This document shows positions 46,882 to 55,514 of a DNA stretch of 64,000 nucleotides, one piece after another. Each line of letters starts with the position of its first letter. Positions within the stretch are counted from its first letter, which is position 1. Source of the stretch: Mycolicibacterium moriokaense (lineage in GTDB: Bacteria; Actinomycetota; Actinomycetes; Mycobacteriales; Mycobacteriaceae); contig NZ_AP022560.1 in the NCBI RefSeq assembly GCF_010726085.1, forward strand, positions 1 through 64,000. Reading direction: 5' to 3'. The notes under the pieces were generated by a model. That model was not told the DNA's origin. It ran no database searches and was given only the letters and a program-made list of their open reading frames with translations. The position numbers and the translations under genes were made by a program.

Positions 46882-47743
46882 CCTCTGCGGCGGCCGACCG
46901 CACGGCCTCGGTGATGGCGCCGACCAACGGACTGTCGAGCTTCCAGCACTGCCAGAACAGCGGCACGTCGAGGTGAGCGTCGGCCACCCGAACGAACGAG
47001 CCGTCCGCGAGTTCCTGGGCCGCCAGGCTCTCCGGGAACATGCCCCACCCAAGTCCCGCTCGCACAGCCGAGCCGAAGCCTTCCGCCGTCGGCACGAAGT
47101 GCTGCGGGCGGGTGACATCACGGCGGAACACCTTGCGCATCAACATGTCCTGCAGCGCATCGTCACGATTCCATGCCAACGACGGCGCCGTCCCCACGGC
47201 GTGCGCGGTGAAGCCGTCGGGCAGATGCCGCGCGACGTACGACGGGGCGGCCACCGGTACGTAGCGCATCACTCCAAGAGGCTGCACCCGGCAACCTGAT
47301 ACCGGCGTGCGCTCGGTCGTCACCGCCCCCATCACCACCCCTTCGCGCAGCAGTCGAGCCGAATGGTCCTGGTCCTCGATGCGGATGTCGAGCAATACGT
47401 CGTCGATCACGTCGAACACGCCGGTGAACCACGTGGCCATCGAATCGGCGTTGACCGCCAACGCGATACGGGGTGCGGACGCGTTACCGCCTGCCATCTC
47501 GGACAGTGCCTCGGCCTCCAGCAGTGCCGTCTGCGCCGCCAGCCGCAACAGGGGAACGCCAGCCGTCGTGGCGACACAGGGCTTCTCGCGTATCACCAGC
47601 ACCTGCCCGACCCGCTGTTCCAGCGCCTTGATGCGCTGGCTGATCGCCGACGGGGTGACATGGAGTCGGGCCGCCGCGGCATCGAACGACCCGTGTTCGA
47701 TCACCGCCGCGAAGGCCGCCAACTGCTGGCCGTCGATCTGCAC
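46871..47743 (-). CDS. LysR family regulator, ArgP/LysG type
   Basis: 290 residues. N-terminal winged HTH: LAAFAAVIEHGSFDAAAARL, VTPSAISQRIKALEQRVGQV. The C-terminal periplasmic-binding-like domain (IALAVNADSMATWFTGVF, GLGWGMFPESLA) is of the ArgP/LysG kind, which senses lysine or arginine and usually activates a divergent LysE exporter. No lysE is adjacent here. An MFS transporter gene lies 31 bases upstream on the same strand, so the two may be co-transcribed. Confidence 0.88.
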   Translation of the reverse strand: MQIDGQQLAAFAAVIEHGSFDAAAARLHVTPSAISQRIKALEQRVGQVLVIREKPCVATTAGVPLLRLAAQTALLEAEALSEMAGGNASAPRIALAVNADSMATWFTGVFDVIDDVLLDIRIEDQDHSARLLREGVVMGAVTTERTPVSGCRVQPLGVMRYVPVAAPSYVARHLPDGFTAHAVGTAPSLAWNRDDALQDMLMRKVFRRDVTRPQHFVPTAEGFGSAVRAGLGWGMFPESLAAQELADGSFVRVADAHLDVPLFWQCWKLDSPLVGAITEAVRSAAAEVMA

Positions 47744-47774
47744 AACAGCGATGCTAATGCATATGGTGAGCTAG

Positions 47775-49103
47775 TTAGCGTTGCTGTTGCTCGACCGGGC
47801 GAGGCCTGGCGCCCAGATAGACCACCACCGCGGCGGCGGCCAGCGATAGCGCTCCGACCACCCACATCGCCAACTTCGCGTTGCCCGTCATCCCGGTCAG
47901 CCACCCGGTGATATAGGGCCCGCTGAATCCGCTGAGGTTTCCGATGGAGTTGATCAGCGCGATACCGCCCGCCGCGGCCAGTCCGGTGAGGAATGTCGAA
48001 GGCAGCGACCAGAATACGGGTAGGGCACACATGACCGAGCAGGTGGACAGGGTAACGGCGAGCATCGCCAGATAGGGATCGGTCATGTAGAGCGCCACCG
48101 GTATCGAGACGCCTCCCACGATGGCGGGAATCGCGACATGCCAAACCCTTTCGCCGGTGCGATCGGAGTGGCGGGCCCATGGCACCATCACAATGGCCGC
48201 GACGACGTAGGGTACCGCTGTCACGAGTCCGCGCTCGATGATGGTCAGATGCGTGCCGTACTGCTCCTGGAACCCCGCGACGATCGTCGGGAGGAAGAAC
48301 CCCACCGCGTACAGGCCGTAGGTGATGCCAAAGTAGATGAACGCCAGCGCCAGGATCCTCGGGTGGCTGAGCGCCTTCTTCAACGGCCAGTGCTGGCCGG
48401 ACTCGGCCATCGACCGTTCATAGTCCAATATTGTTTCCAGCCAGCCCTTTTCGTCAGCGTCGAGCCAGGCAGCCTCTGCCGGACGATCCGTCAGGTAGAA
48501 CCAGCAGGCGAAGGCCAGGACGATGGCGGGCAGCCCCTCCACCAAGAACATGACACGCCAGCCGTCGAGCCCGAAAAGGCCATGGCCCCAATCGATGATC
48601 AGTGACGACAGGGTGGCCCCGGTCGCCGTCGACACCGGCACCGCGACCATGAACAGTGAGACCGCCCTGGAGCGTTGCTTTTCGGGGAACCAGAACGTGA
48701 GATAGAGAATGATTCCCGGAAAGAACCCCGCCTCCGCGACGCCCAGAAGGAATCGCAACACGATGAGGGTTTCCGCGTTGGGTACGAATGCGATTGCGGT
48801 GCTGATAATTCCCCACGTGAGCATGATGCGCGCCAGCCACCGGCGGCCACCGAACTTGTGGAGCGCAATGTTGCTCGGTACCTCCAACAGGACGTATCCG
48901 AGGAAGAAGATGCCCGAGGCGAAGCCGAACATCTTCGCGCTCATCGCGAGGTCTTCGTTCATACCGCTCGGTCCGGCGAAGCTGATGTTCACCCGATCGA
49001 GGTAGTTGACGAAATAGAGGAGGATCAGGAACGGGATCAGACGACGGGTGACTTTCGTCATCGTCTGTTGTCCCACCGGCGAATCCGGGAGGTGCGTGGT
49101 CAT
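47775..49103 (-). CDS. MFS transporter, anion:cation symporter (phthalate/tartrate) type
   Basis: 442 residues with about 12 membrane helices. It has the ACS-family N-terminus RRLIPFLILLYFVNYLDRVN, ISFAGPSG, the motif LLEVPSNIALHKFGGRRWLA, FLLGVAEAGFFPGIILYLTF and the central loop WLDADEKGWLETILDYERS. Family members import organic anions such as phthalate, hexuronates or 4-hydroxyphenylacetate by proton symport. Substrate unknown. It is followed by the LysR gene. Confidence 0.88.
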   Translation of the reverse strand: MTTHLPDSPVGQQTMTKVTRRLIPFLILLYFVNYLDRVNISFAGPSGMNEDLAMSAKMFGFASGIFFLGYVLLEVPSNIALHKFGGRRWLARIMLTWGIISTAIAFVPNAETLIVLRFLLGVAEAGFFPGIILYLTFWFPEKQRSRAVSLFMVAVPVSTATGATLSSLIIDWGHGLFGLDGWRVMFLVEGLPAIVLAFACWFYLTDRPAEAAWLDADEKGWLETILDYERSMAESGQHWPLKKALSHPRILALAFIYFGITYGLYAVGFFLPTIVAGFQEQYGTHLTIIERGLVTAVPYVVAAIVMVPWARHSDRTGERVWHVAIPAIVGGVSIPVALYMTDPYLAMLAVTLSTCSVMCALPVFWSLPSTFLTGLAAAGGIALINSIGNLSGFSGPYITGWLTGMTGNAKLAMWVVGALSLAAAAVVVYLGARPRPVEQQQR

Positions 49104-49269
49104 AGGTCTTCCTGCGGCTCAGCCTTTCTGCACAGCGTTGGCCCCCAAGGTGCTCATCGAAGCAGATTTCGGCAGCCTCCTGCCGACGAACCGAAACAAT
49201 TGCGTAGGCTGACATTTGGTGTGACGTTTCGACTTCCCCGCCCCGACCTCAACGCCGACGGTCGTCGGT

Positions 49270-50085
49270 ATGGTGGCGGCGATGCCGGTGCCACGCGTGA
49301 ACGGGGCCGGACGACCACCGCTGGGCCTGCGGCTGACGGCGGTATTCGTCGGAGCCACCGCGATCTGGATCCTGCTGTCCGCGGGCGTTGCCGTGGTCTT
49401 TGGCGAGAGCTACTCCCGCCCTGCCCACATTGTGCGTGCGGTCGGAGCGACGGTCCTGACGGTGCCCCTGATCGTGGTGGCGCGCCGACTGCTCGACCGG
49501 GCATCGTTCTCCGATCTCGGGCTCACCCCACTGCGCGTTGGATGGCGGCCATTACTGGTCGGCGCGTTGTGTTGGGCGATCCCCGTGACCATCTCCGGCT
49601 CGGTCGTCGTCGTACTGGGCTGGGCGAAACTGACCGTGACCGCGCCGGTGGGCAGTCTGGTCGGCGGGTTGGCCGCGGTGACCGTGCTGGTGTTCCTCTA
49701 CGAAGCGCTGCCGGAGGAGCTGATCTTCCGCGGCTACTTCTACGCCAACCTCGCCGAGCGCTGGCAACCCAGCGTGACCGTGTTGGTCCAAGCCGCACTA
49801 TTCACGTTGTGGGCCGGCGCGATCGGGGCCGCCGCGTCGATCGACCGAATCCTGCTTCTCTTCGCTTTCGGGTGTGCGCTTGGCGTTCTCCGGGCCGCTA
49901 CCGCACACCTGTGGACCACCATAGGTTTTCACTGGGCCTTCCAGGTGACCGCGCAGTTCCTGGGTCCGAGTTGGGACGCCGTCGAACTCGACGACCCGGA
50001 GCTCGCATTCGGGGCGGCGATCAGCGTGATCCCCTTCATGGTCACGCTGCCAGTGGCGGCGCTACTCGCACGACGCCGCATGTAG
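49270..50085 (+). CDS. CPBP family intramembrane metalloprotease
   Basis: 271 residues (ATG 49282 is an alternative start). About seven to eight membrane helices. The Abi/CPBP active-site motifs are visible: EALPEELIFRGYFYANL (EExxxR) and TIGFHWAFQVTAQ (His of the second motif). This family includes type II CAAX prenyl endopeptidases and bacteriocin self-immunity proteins. No partner is obvious. The next 273 bases (50086-50358) hold no gene I can support. Confidence 0.85.
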   Translation: MVAAMPVPRVNGAGRPPLGLRLTAVFVGATAIWILLSAGVAVVFGESYSRPAHIVRAVGATVLTVPLIVVARRLLDRASFSDLGLTPLRVGWRPLLVGALCWAIPVTISGSVVVVLGWAKLTVTAPVGSLVGGLAAVTVLVFLYEALPEELIFRGYFYANLAERWQPSVTVLVQAALFTLWAGAIGAAASIDRILLLFAFGCALGVLRAATAHLWTTIGFHWAFQVTAQFLGPSWDAVELDDPELAFGAAISVIPFMVTLPVAALLARRRM

Positions 50086-50358
50086 GTTGCCAAATTGCGT
50101 GTCATTTGTCCGCGCGTCGACCAGGTACAACCGTGGCATTGCCATTGAAATGCCGGCCGGGCTTTGCCATCTAAATGTCGAATCCTAGAACCGAACGGTT
50201 GTCCCAGAAATCGCACGGTGTCACCGCTGACATCTCGCGCGGAGTCGTTCCTGCAAGCTGCTAGTCGTCGATCGCGTTCGCGGAAAACCTTGTCCTGGAG
50301 GGGATTGCCGCGTCGATCGCTAGCGTCGGTGACGCCTATGCGATCGTTTCGCGAATAG

Positions 50359-50820
50359 TCACAAGACGGCCGAATATGGGCCCAGGCCTACACAGACCGC
50401 GCTCTGGGGGCCGCCCGCGGTCCCGGCGAGCTCCACGCCGCAGCCCTTGCCGCTCGAGATGTACGTGGTCCCCGGAACGTACGGGGTGAAGTACACCTGC
50501 GCGGTAGACTCAGCGGGGCGGCTCGCACATTGACCGGCGCCGGAGCTTCCTTCTGCGTTGATGCAGACGACTTGCCGGGTGGGAACAATGGACCCGGTGC
50601 ATGGGTACGGAGTAACGGTTGCGGTCACCATGTTGGCGCCCGAAACCTCAACCAGCTGGGGCAGGGACAACGTGTAGGCGCACGAAGGTTTGTCTGCCGG
50701 GCTCGGCGAGGGCCTTGCCGTCACTATTGTGTCCGCGGGGCCGAAAACGGTCGATGCAAACCCCAACGTCGCCAGCGCCACCGCGTGGAGCAGCAAGTGC
50801 CGACTTCGTTGTGCTGACAT
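50359..50820 (-). CDS. Secreted Cys-containing protein, unknown function
   Basis: 153 residues. ATG 50820 gives a signal peptide (MSAQRSRHLLLHAVALATLG, FASTVFGPADT). The mature part holds six Cys (SCAYT, YPCTG, VVCINA, GQCAS, KGCGVE, AVCVGLG), consistent with three disulfides. The strand-rich sequence (MVTATVTPYPC, STAQVYFTPY) suggests an immunoglobulin-like or beta-sandwich fold. No domain recognised. It is downstream of the mce operon on the same strand, after a CAP-domain gene. Confidence 0.7.
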   Translation of the reverse strand: MSAQRSRHLLLHAVALATLGFASTVFGPADTIVTARPSPSPADKPSCAYTLSLPQLVEVSGANMVTATVTPYPCTGSIVPTRQVVCINAEGSSGAGQCASRPAESTAQVYFTPYVPGTTYISSGKGCGVELAGTAGGPQSAVCVGLGPYSAVL

Positions 50821-51284
50821 TGCTTGAGCGCACACATATCCGTTGTGGCTACGTCGGCGGTGATAAGTGCGAGGCCAGACCCTCGCCGGAGACGCTGTTG
50901 GACCACGTCCGTATCGCTCGCCCGACAACGCCGCGCCGCCTAGCTCTTCGGGCACGAATGTCGGGTGTAGACGCTTCGATGACGTCCGCCTCCGACAATT
51001 GATAGCCGTCACCACACGCGGCAAGATCCAGTCGGTCATTCGTGAGTAGTCCAGTACTGCGCCAGTGAAATCTGGAGCATACGAACTGGTGTCGGGCTCA
51101 GTTCGGGTGCTGAGTGATTCCAGGGTGGCGTCTGGTTTTCCGCACGGGCGCCGACGCCATCCATCGTGTCGCGGTTTTGCTCTGCGCGGGTGACCCTCGC
51201 GCACGTACCGCAGACGATCGCCTGGCGACCGCTAGCTTGCCTCTTCGCAGTTTTTCGGGTCATCGCGGTACCTCCATTACTCGT
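50821..51284. other. Intergenic stretch between secreted-protein genes
   Basis: 464 bases. It contains one short candidate coding sequence (51036-51263, minus) and otherwise nothing I can support. Confidence 0.5.
51036..51263 (-). CDS. Possible small protein, unknown
   Basis: 75 residues, starting MTRKTAKRQASGRQAIVCGT. The reason to list it is a GGAGG ribosome site seven bases before the ATG and a 21-base gap after the CAP-domain gene. The protein is basic at the N-terminus and polar, with no domain. Codon use is not convincing, so it may be spurious. Confidence 0.3.
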   Translation of the reverse strand: MTRKTAKRQASGRQAIVCGTCARVTRAEQNRDTMDGVGARAENQTPPWNHSAPELSPTPVRMLQISLAQYWTTHE

Positions 51285-51800
51285 TTACTTGATTGGGGCG
51301 TTGCCGGGTTGGCCGTAGACCGCGACCACCACGCTGCGGTCAAGGCTGTTCTCAGACCACACTCCGATGGCCGTGTTGGCGCAGTCCTGCATGATCGCGC
51401 GCGCGTGGGCGTCGTGCCACCACTGGTTGAGGATCTCGATTCCGTTTATGGACAGGGCGGGGTTGATCGCCACCGTTTGGGCCACTTTGCCTTGGAAGCC
51501 GGCCGCGTTGGCTCGGTCCTGCGGCGTGGACCCGTCCGAACCGATGTCGCCGTCGACGAAACGGTTGTCGCGCACGTCGAACGTGTGCCGTCGCGCAGCT
51601 TCGATGAGACGTTCGTCCAACCGGGGTTCTGTAGTACAGCCGTTCTGGTGTTGAGCGGTGTAAATGTTGGCGAAGACGCCGTTGTTGAGCCGCTTGTTGT
51701 CAGCGGAGGCAGCAGGCGAGGTCACTAACAGCGTGGTGGCGGTAACCAGCATCACCGCTGGCGTGACGGCGTAGCGTTGCATTGCGGCCTTTACCCTCAT
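51285..51800 (-). CDS. CAP-domain (SCP-like) secreted protein
   Basis: 171 residues; ATG 51782 is an alternative start. Signal peptide MQRYAVTPAVMLVTATTLLV with TSPAASA cleavage region. CAP/cysteine-rich-secretory-protein fold: CTTEPRLDERLIEAARRHTF with the first His, ILNQWWHDAHARAIMQDC carrying the second His, and TAIGVWSENSLDRSVVVAVY. Bacterial CAP proteins are extracellular lipid- or glycan-binding proteins. It lies on the same strand as, and downstream of, the mce-mas operon. Confidence 0.8.
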   Translation of the reverse strand: MRVKAAMQRYAVTPAVMLVTATTLLVTSPAASADNKRLNNGVFANIYTAQHQNGCTTEPRLDERLIEAARRHTFDVRDNRFVDGDIGSDGSTPQDRANAAGFQGKVAQTVAINPALSINGIEILNQWWHDAHARAIMQDCANTAIGVWSENSLDRSVVVAVYGQPGNAPIK

Positions 51801-52305
51801 CGGGCGATCTCCTCGGCGGTCCGTTCTTCCCGTGGTTGCACTTCGACATCAGCAATGCTCGGCCCTTGCAATGTGACCCGACCGTAGAGGCGGTGTCGCT
51901 CGCTTTCGCCTCGATCATGGTGGGTGGACACGGCTAACATGATGTAGCGGGCAGCCGTGATCAGGCGAACTTTGTTCCGACCGTGAATGCGTCTCTGCGC
52001 GCCGCGATATCAGTGTTCCAGGCGTCATGGGTGGCGTGGACCGCTTGGGTTGGTTCAGCCTCGCGGTAGTCGTGCTCCCATACTCTTCGCTGGCACATGT
52101 GGTGGGAAGTTCGACGGCTTCGGTCAAGTCGGCCAATGTCGAGGCACCGTTTGCCCGCGGCATGTTCGGATCCGTCGGGGTTCCTGGGTTGACGGCGTCG
52201 GCGTTTCTCCACATCGCTACGTCCGGTCGAATAGTCGACTGGTGCTCGGGCCTCATAAGCAATTGCCGGCAGCGCCGACTCGAATATGCGACCGTAGACC
52301 GGGCA
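51801..52305. other. Unassigned 505-base stretch between CAP gene and mas
   Basis: Several overlapping open frames occur on both strands (for example 52027-52359 plus, 51961-52212 minus) with no recognisable domain, signal peptide or ribosome site. It may hold a decayed gene; nothing firm can be annotated. Confidence 0.4.
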
Positions 52306-52955
52306 TCACGGGACGAACTCGACGTTCGATGCTTTGGTACCGACACCGTCATCTTGTAGATGGATCCGCATGCGCCAGGACCGCGGCGGCCCACCGGGTG
52401 TACCTGGGGTCACCGTCTTCACCGTCAGCGCTACCGGGACCCGCGCCACATTTCCTTGCTGGGACTCCAGTCCCGCTTCTGTCACCGCGCCCTCAGATTT
52501 CGACTGCGCTTGCCGAACTAATTCGACGAATGCCTGAGACCGCTGCTGGAAGTCGTCATGGAATGTGCCGGTCGGGTCAAGAATACGTCGCACATTGGTG
52601 TCCGCGTTTCTCGCGTCAATGGTCGACAAGTTCAATGCCACTTGACGACCCACCTGCAGGAACAGATTGCGCTGGTCCTCCGCGCGACTCGACTCGAAGG
52701 CCCGGTAGCCTGACCAGGCCGCGAGACCGATCAGCAACACAACAACAAGCAGTGCACCGACCATGGCCGATCGGATCCCGAGCGCGTGCCGGGGGCCGGC
52801 GCGGCATCGGAGTCCGGTGACCTGTCGGGATCCGCCGTGGGTGTATGCCGCCGGGATCCATCCGAGGTTGCCTCTTCTCCGCGGCTTCCGTGCTGCGGTT
52901 CGCCGGCGGTGATTGGGTCTATTTCTCTGTCGGGGGAATCAACATCGATTGCCAT
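52306..52955 (-). CDS. Mce-associated membrane protein (Mas), frameshifted N-terminus
   Basis: About 215 residues. ATG 52955, with GAGGAG before it, opens an acidic cytosolic tail (AIDVDSPDREIDPITAGEP ... DPDRSPDSDAAPAPGT). Near 52770-52790 the frame shifts to GIRSAMVGALLVVVLLIGLA, the single membrane helix, followed by an extracytoplasmic domain (LNLSTIDARNADTNVRRILD, GTFHDDFQQRSQAFVELVRQ). This is the normal layout of Mas proteins that stabilise Mce transporters. It overlaps the mceF 3' end by 37 bases. If the short start at 52764 is used instead, the tail is lost. Confidence 0.75.
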
Positions 52956-54373
52956 GTCTGCTCCTCGGGGGCTGATCGTGCGAGGTCGGCTTGGGTGTAG
53001 ACGTGTCCGTCGGGTCCGATGTAGGCGCCGGTCGCTGGGTCGTAGCTGGCGGTCGCGAGGGGCGGCGGCGGGGGCGCTGGCAGCTCCGGCGGGGGGGCTG
53101 GCGGCAGTTGGGGGACCGCCTGTCCCGACAGAGTGGCGTTCGGATCGCCTTTCCAGTTGGTGCCGTCGTTGAGGGGTACGTATTGTTCGTCGCTCTCGCA
53201 CATTTTGGCGGTGGGGGCGCGTTTGCCGGGCGTCGCTAGACATGGATAATTCCGCGCGCCGCGTACGGCAGTGAACGGTGAGTCCTGCGGGATGCGGCAG
53301 TACATGTCGCCGGGCCCGAGGTCCGGTGCGTCCTCGAATGTGGGCGTGCGTTGCTGCTGGGCAGGTAGGAACCCGGTGTTGCACGGTGGTGGGATATTGA
53401 TGTTGAGGTTGAAGTCCAAGAACAGACCCCGGTATGCCTGCTTGGTATTCATGTTCGGCACAGACATACCCTGGAATTCGGCGGTTCCCGCGGGCAGCAA
53501 TACCAGCAGTTGTTCAATGGCGGGCTGGTAGACGATCGCAACGGTGTTCACACTCACCAGGTTGGCCAGCAACACCGGCAGGGTCGGTTGAAGTCGGTCG
53601 ACGAGTTGTCTGGCCTCGTCTGCCGCTGCGGGACCCTTCTCCAAGAGTGCGGCCACTGACTCGTCGTTGTCTTGGAGTTGGCTGGTGATGGTCGCGAGGT
53701 TTGTGGCCCACGCGTCGATCGCGTCAGAATTTTGGCTTTGCGAGTCCAGCACGGATTGGGACTGATCGATTAGCGCGGTCAGCGGTTCCAGATTGATGCG
53801 GGCGTCGATCGCCAGCTGGGTGGAGCCCTTGACAAATCGCGATATCTCGGGACCCAATCCTGCTATGGCCGTGTAGCTTTCGTCGATCACGGTGGTGAGG
53901 TTTTCCCGCGGGATCGCCTGCAGGCCCCGGTTGGTGGCGTCGAGCAGCGTGTTGATGTCTGGTGGTACCTGGCTGTTGCTTACTGGTATGACGTCGCCGT
54001 CCTTCAGCGGTGGTGCGTCGGCACTGCGCGGGACGAGTGCGACGTACTGTTCGCCGACTGCCGAAACGCTGTGCACTTCGGCTTGGAGGTCGGAGGGTAT
54101 CGGCACGTCGGAGCGTAGTGACAGCACGGCCTCAACACCGGTGTCGGTGAGATGGATACCTTCGACGCGGCCGACCTTGGTGCCGCGGTAGGTGACGTTG
54201 CCGGACTTGTACAGACCGGCGGCCTGTGGAAGTTGCACCGTCACCTGGTACTGGCCGATACCGAACCAGGTGACCGGCGCCTTGAAGTAGCCAAAGAGCA
54301 TCACGGCGCCAGCAACCAGGGCGACGGTGGAGAAGATGGCCAACTGGATGACGGTGTGTCGGTTCAGGCGCAT
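52919..54373 (-). CDS. mceF: MCE family protein MceF
   Basis: 484 residues from ATG 54373, one base after the mceE stop. An N-terminal membrane helix (VIQLAIFSTVALVAGAVMLF) is followed by the MlaD/MCE domain (about 40-120: QYQVTVQLPQAAGLYKSGNV, TYRGTKVGRVEGI), long helices, and a Pro-rich C-terminus with YDPATGAYIGPDGHVYTQAD. The six Mce proteins form a hydrophobic tunnel spanning the periplasm. The C-terminus is like that of Mce1F-type proteins (from memory). Confidence 0.92.
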   Translation of the reverse strand: MRLNRHTVIQLAIFSTVALVAGAVMLFGYFKAPVTWFGIGQYQVTVQLPQAAGLYKSGNVTYRGTKVGRVEGIHLTDTGVEAVLSLRSDVPIPSDLQAEVHSVSAVGEQYVALVPRSADAPPLKDGDVIPVSNSQVPPDINTLLDATNRGLQAIPRENLTTVIDESYTAIAGLGPEISRFVKGSTQLAIDARINLEPLTALIDQSQSVLDSQSQNSDAIDAWATNLATITSQLQDNDESVAALLEKGPAAADEARQLVDRLQPTLPVLLANLVSVNTVAIVYQPAIEQLLVLLPAGTAEFQGMSVPNMNTKQAYRGLFLDFNLNINIPPPCNTGFLPAQQQRTPTFEDAPDLGPGDMYCRIPQDSPFTAVRGARNYPCLATPGKRAPTAKMCESDEQYVPLNDGTNWKGDPNATLSGQAVPQLPPAPPPELPAPPPPPLATASYDPATGAYIGPDGHVYTQADLARSAPEEQTWQSMLIPPTEK

Positions 54374-54374
54374 G

Positions 54375-55514
54375 CTATGGCCCCTGATTGTGTTGGTAGG
54401 GAACGACGAGCGGATTGCCGGAGGTGTAGGGGCTGGGAAGCTGTCCAATCGTTCGACCCCATTGCAGTTCCAGTTCGGTGAGGTCGCCCTCCCAGCGGGT
54501 GCCGGTGAAGAAAGAAGAGTCGATTCGGCTCAAAGTGAGGTCAATGATGGCGGTGAGGTTGGCGTAGTCACCGCGAACCCAGTTCGTCAGCGTCTCCTTC
54601 GGCCACGGGAAGGTGCCCAGGAAGCTCAGTGAGCGGGTCAGGTCCGGCCCGGCGTTGGCCAGTGACTCAAAGACGGGCCCGAGAGCACGGAGCTCCTTGA
54701 CCAGATTGTCCTTCGTCTGGTTGACGGTGTCCGCGGTCAAGGCGCTGAATTTGCCGAAGGTGTCCAGGGCATCAGCCAGATTGTTGCGCTGTTCCCTAAG
54801 AACCGAGAGCGCGTCGGGAATGGTGCGTAACGCCTTGTCCAAGGCGGGCTTCTGGTCGGCGATCTGGCCGACCAGATGGTTGAGGCTCTCGGTGGCGGCG
54901 ATGATGTCGCCCGTTTGATCGTTGAGCTTCGTGATGAATTGGTCGAGTTGGGTGATCAGGCTCTTGAGATCCTTCTCGCGCCCGGCGAATGCTGTACTGA
55001 AGGCCGCGGTGATGTCCTGAAGTTGGCCCAGGCCGCCGCCGTTGAGCAGCAGCGACATCGCCGACAGGGTCTGCTCGGTCGCGGGATAGGCGCCGCCTCT
55101 CGACAACGGGATCAACGAACCGTTGTGAAGTTTGCCTTGCGGTGCGATATCGGTGGGCGGTGCCAACTCGATGTGTAGTGAGCCCAACAGGCTGGTCTGA
55201 CCGACTTTGGCGGTGGCGTTCGAGGGCAAATCCACGTCACCGTTGAGCTTCATCGTGACCAGCGCATGCCAGTCCTGACGCTCGATCTTGGTGACGTTGC
55301 CGACTGTCGCGTCACCGACACGCACACGTGCATTGGGTTCCATATAAGCGACGTTGGGCAGTTGCGCCGTCACCACGTAGGCGCCCGGGCCACCGCCCTC
55401 GGTACCGGGCAGTGGCAGCGAGTTCAGGCCCTGCCACTGACACGCCGACAACGTGGCGAGCACCATGATAGACAGCGCGCCACGGCCCAGGTATCGCAGA
55501 CGGTTACGGCTCAC
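54375..55514 (-). CDS. mceE: MCE family lipoprotein MceE
   Basis: 379 residues. Lipoprotein signal peptide with lipobox LSAC (LSIMVLATLSACQWQ), as expected for the MceE position. MCE domain about residues 42-120 (AYVVTAQLPNVAYMEPNARV, RVGDATVGNVTKI), then helical region. The lipid anchor fixes the complex in the envelope. It overlaps mceD by 4 bases (ATGA). Confidence 0.92.
   Translation of the reverse strand: MSRNRLRYLGRGALSIMVLATLSACQWQGLNSLPLPGTEGGGPGAYVVTAQLPNVAYMEPNARVRVGDATVGNVTKIERQDWHALVTMKLNGDVDLPSNATAKVGQTSLLGSLHIELAPPTDIAPQGKLHNGSLIPLSRGGAYPATEQTLSAMSLLLNGGGLGQLQDITAAFSTAFAGREKDLKSLITQLDQFITKLNDQTGDIIAATESLNHLVGQIADQKPALDKALRTIPDALSVLREQRNNLADALDTFGKFSALTADTVNQTKDNLVKELRALGPVFESLANAGPDLTRSLSFLGTFPWPKETLTNWVRGDYANLTAIIDLTLSRIDSSFFTGTRWEGDLTELELQWGRTIGQLPSPYTSGNPLVVPYQHNQGP

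Noticed and set aside
52027-52359. 110-codon plus-strand open frame with some hydrophobic residues
   Set aside because: No ribosome site, no clear signal peptide, and competing minus-strand frames; left as unassigned.
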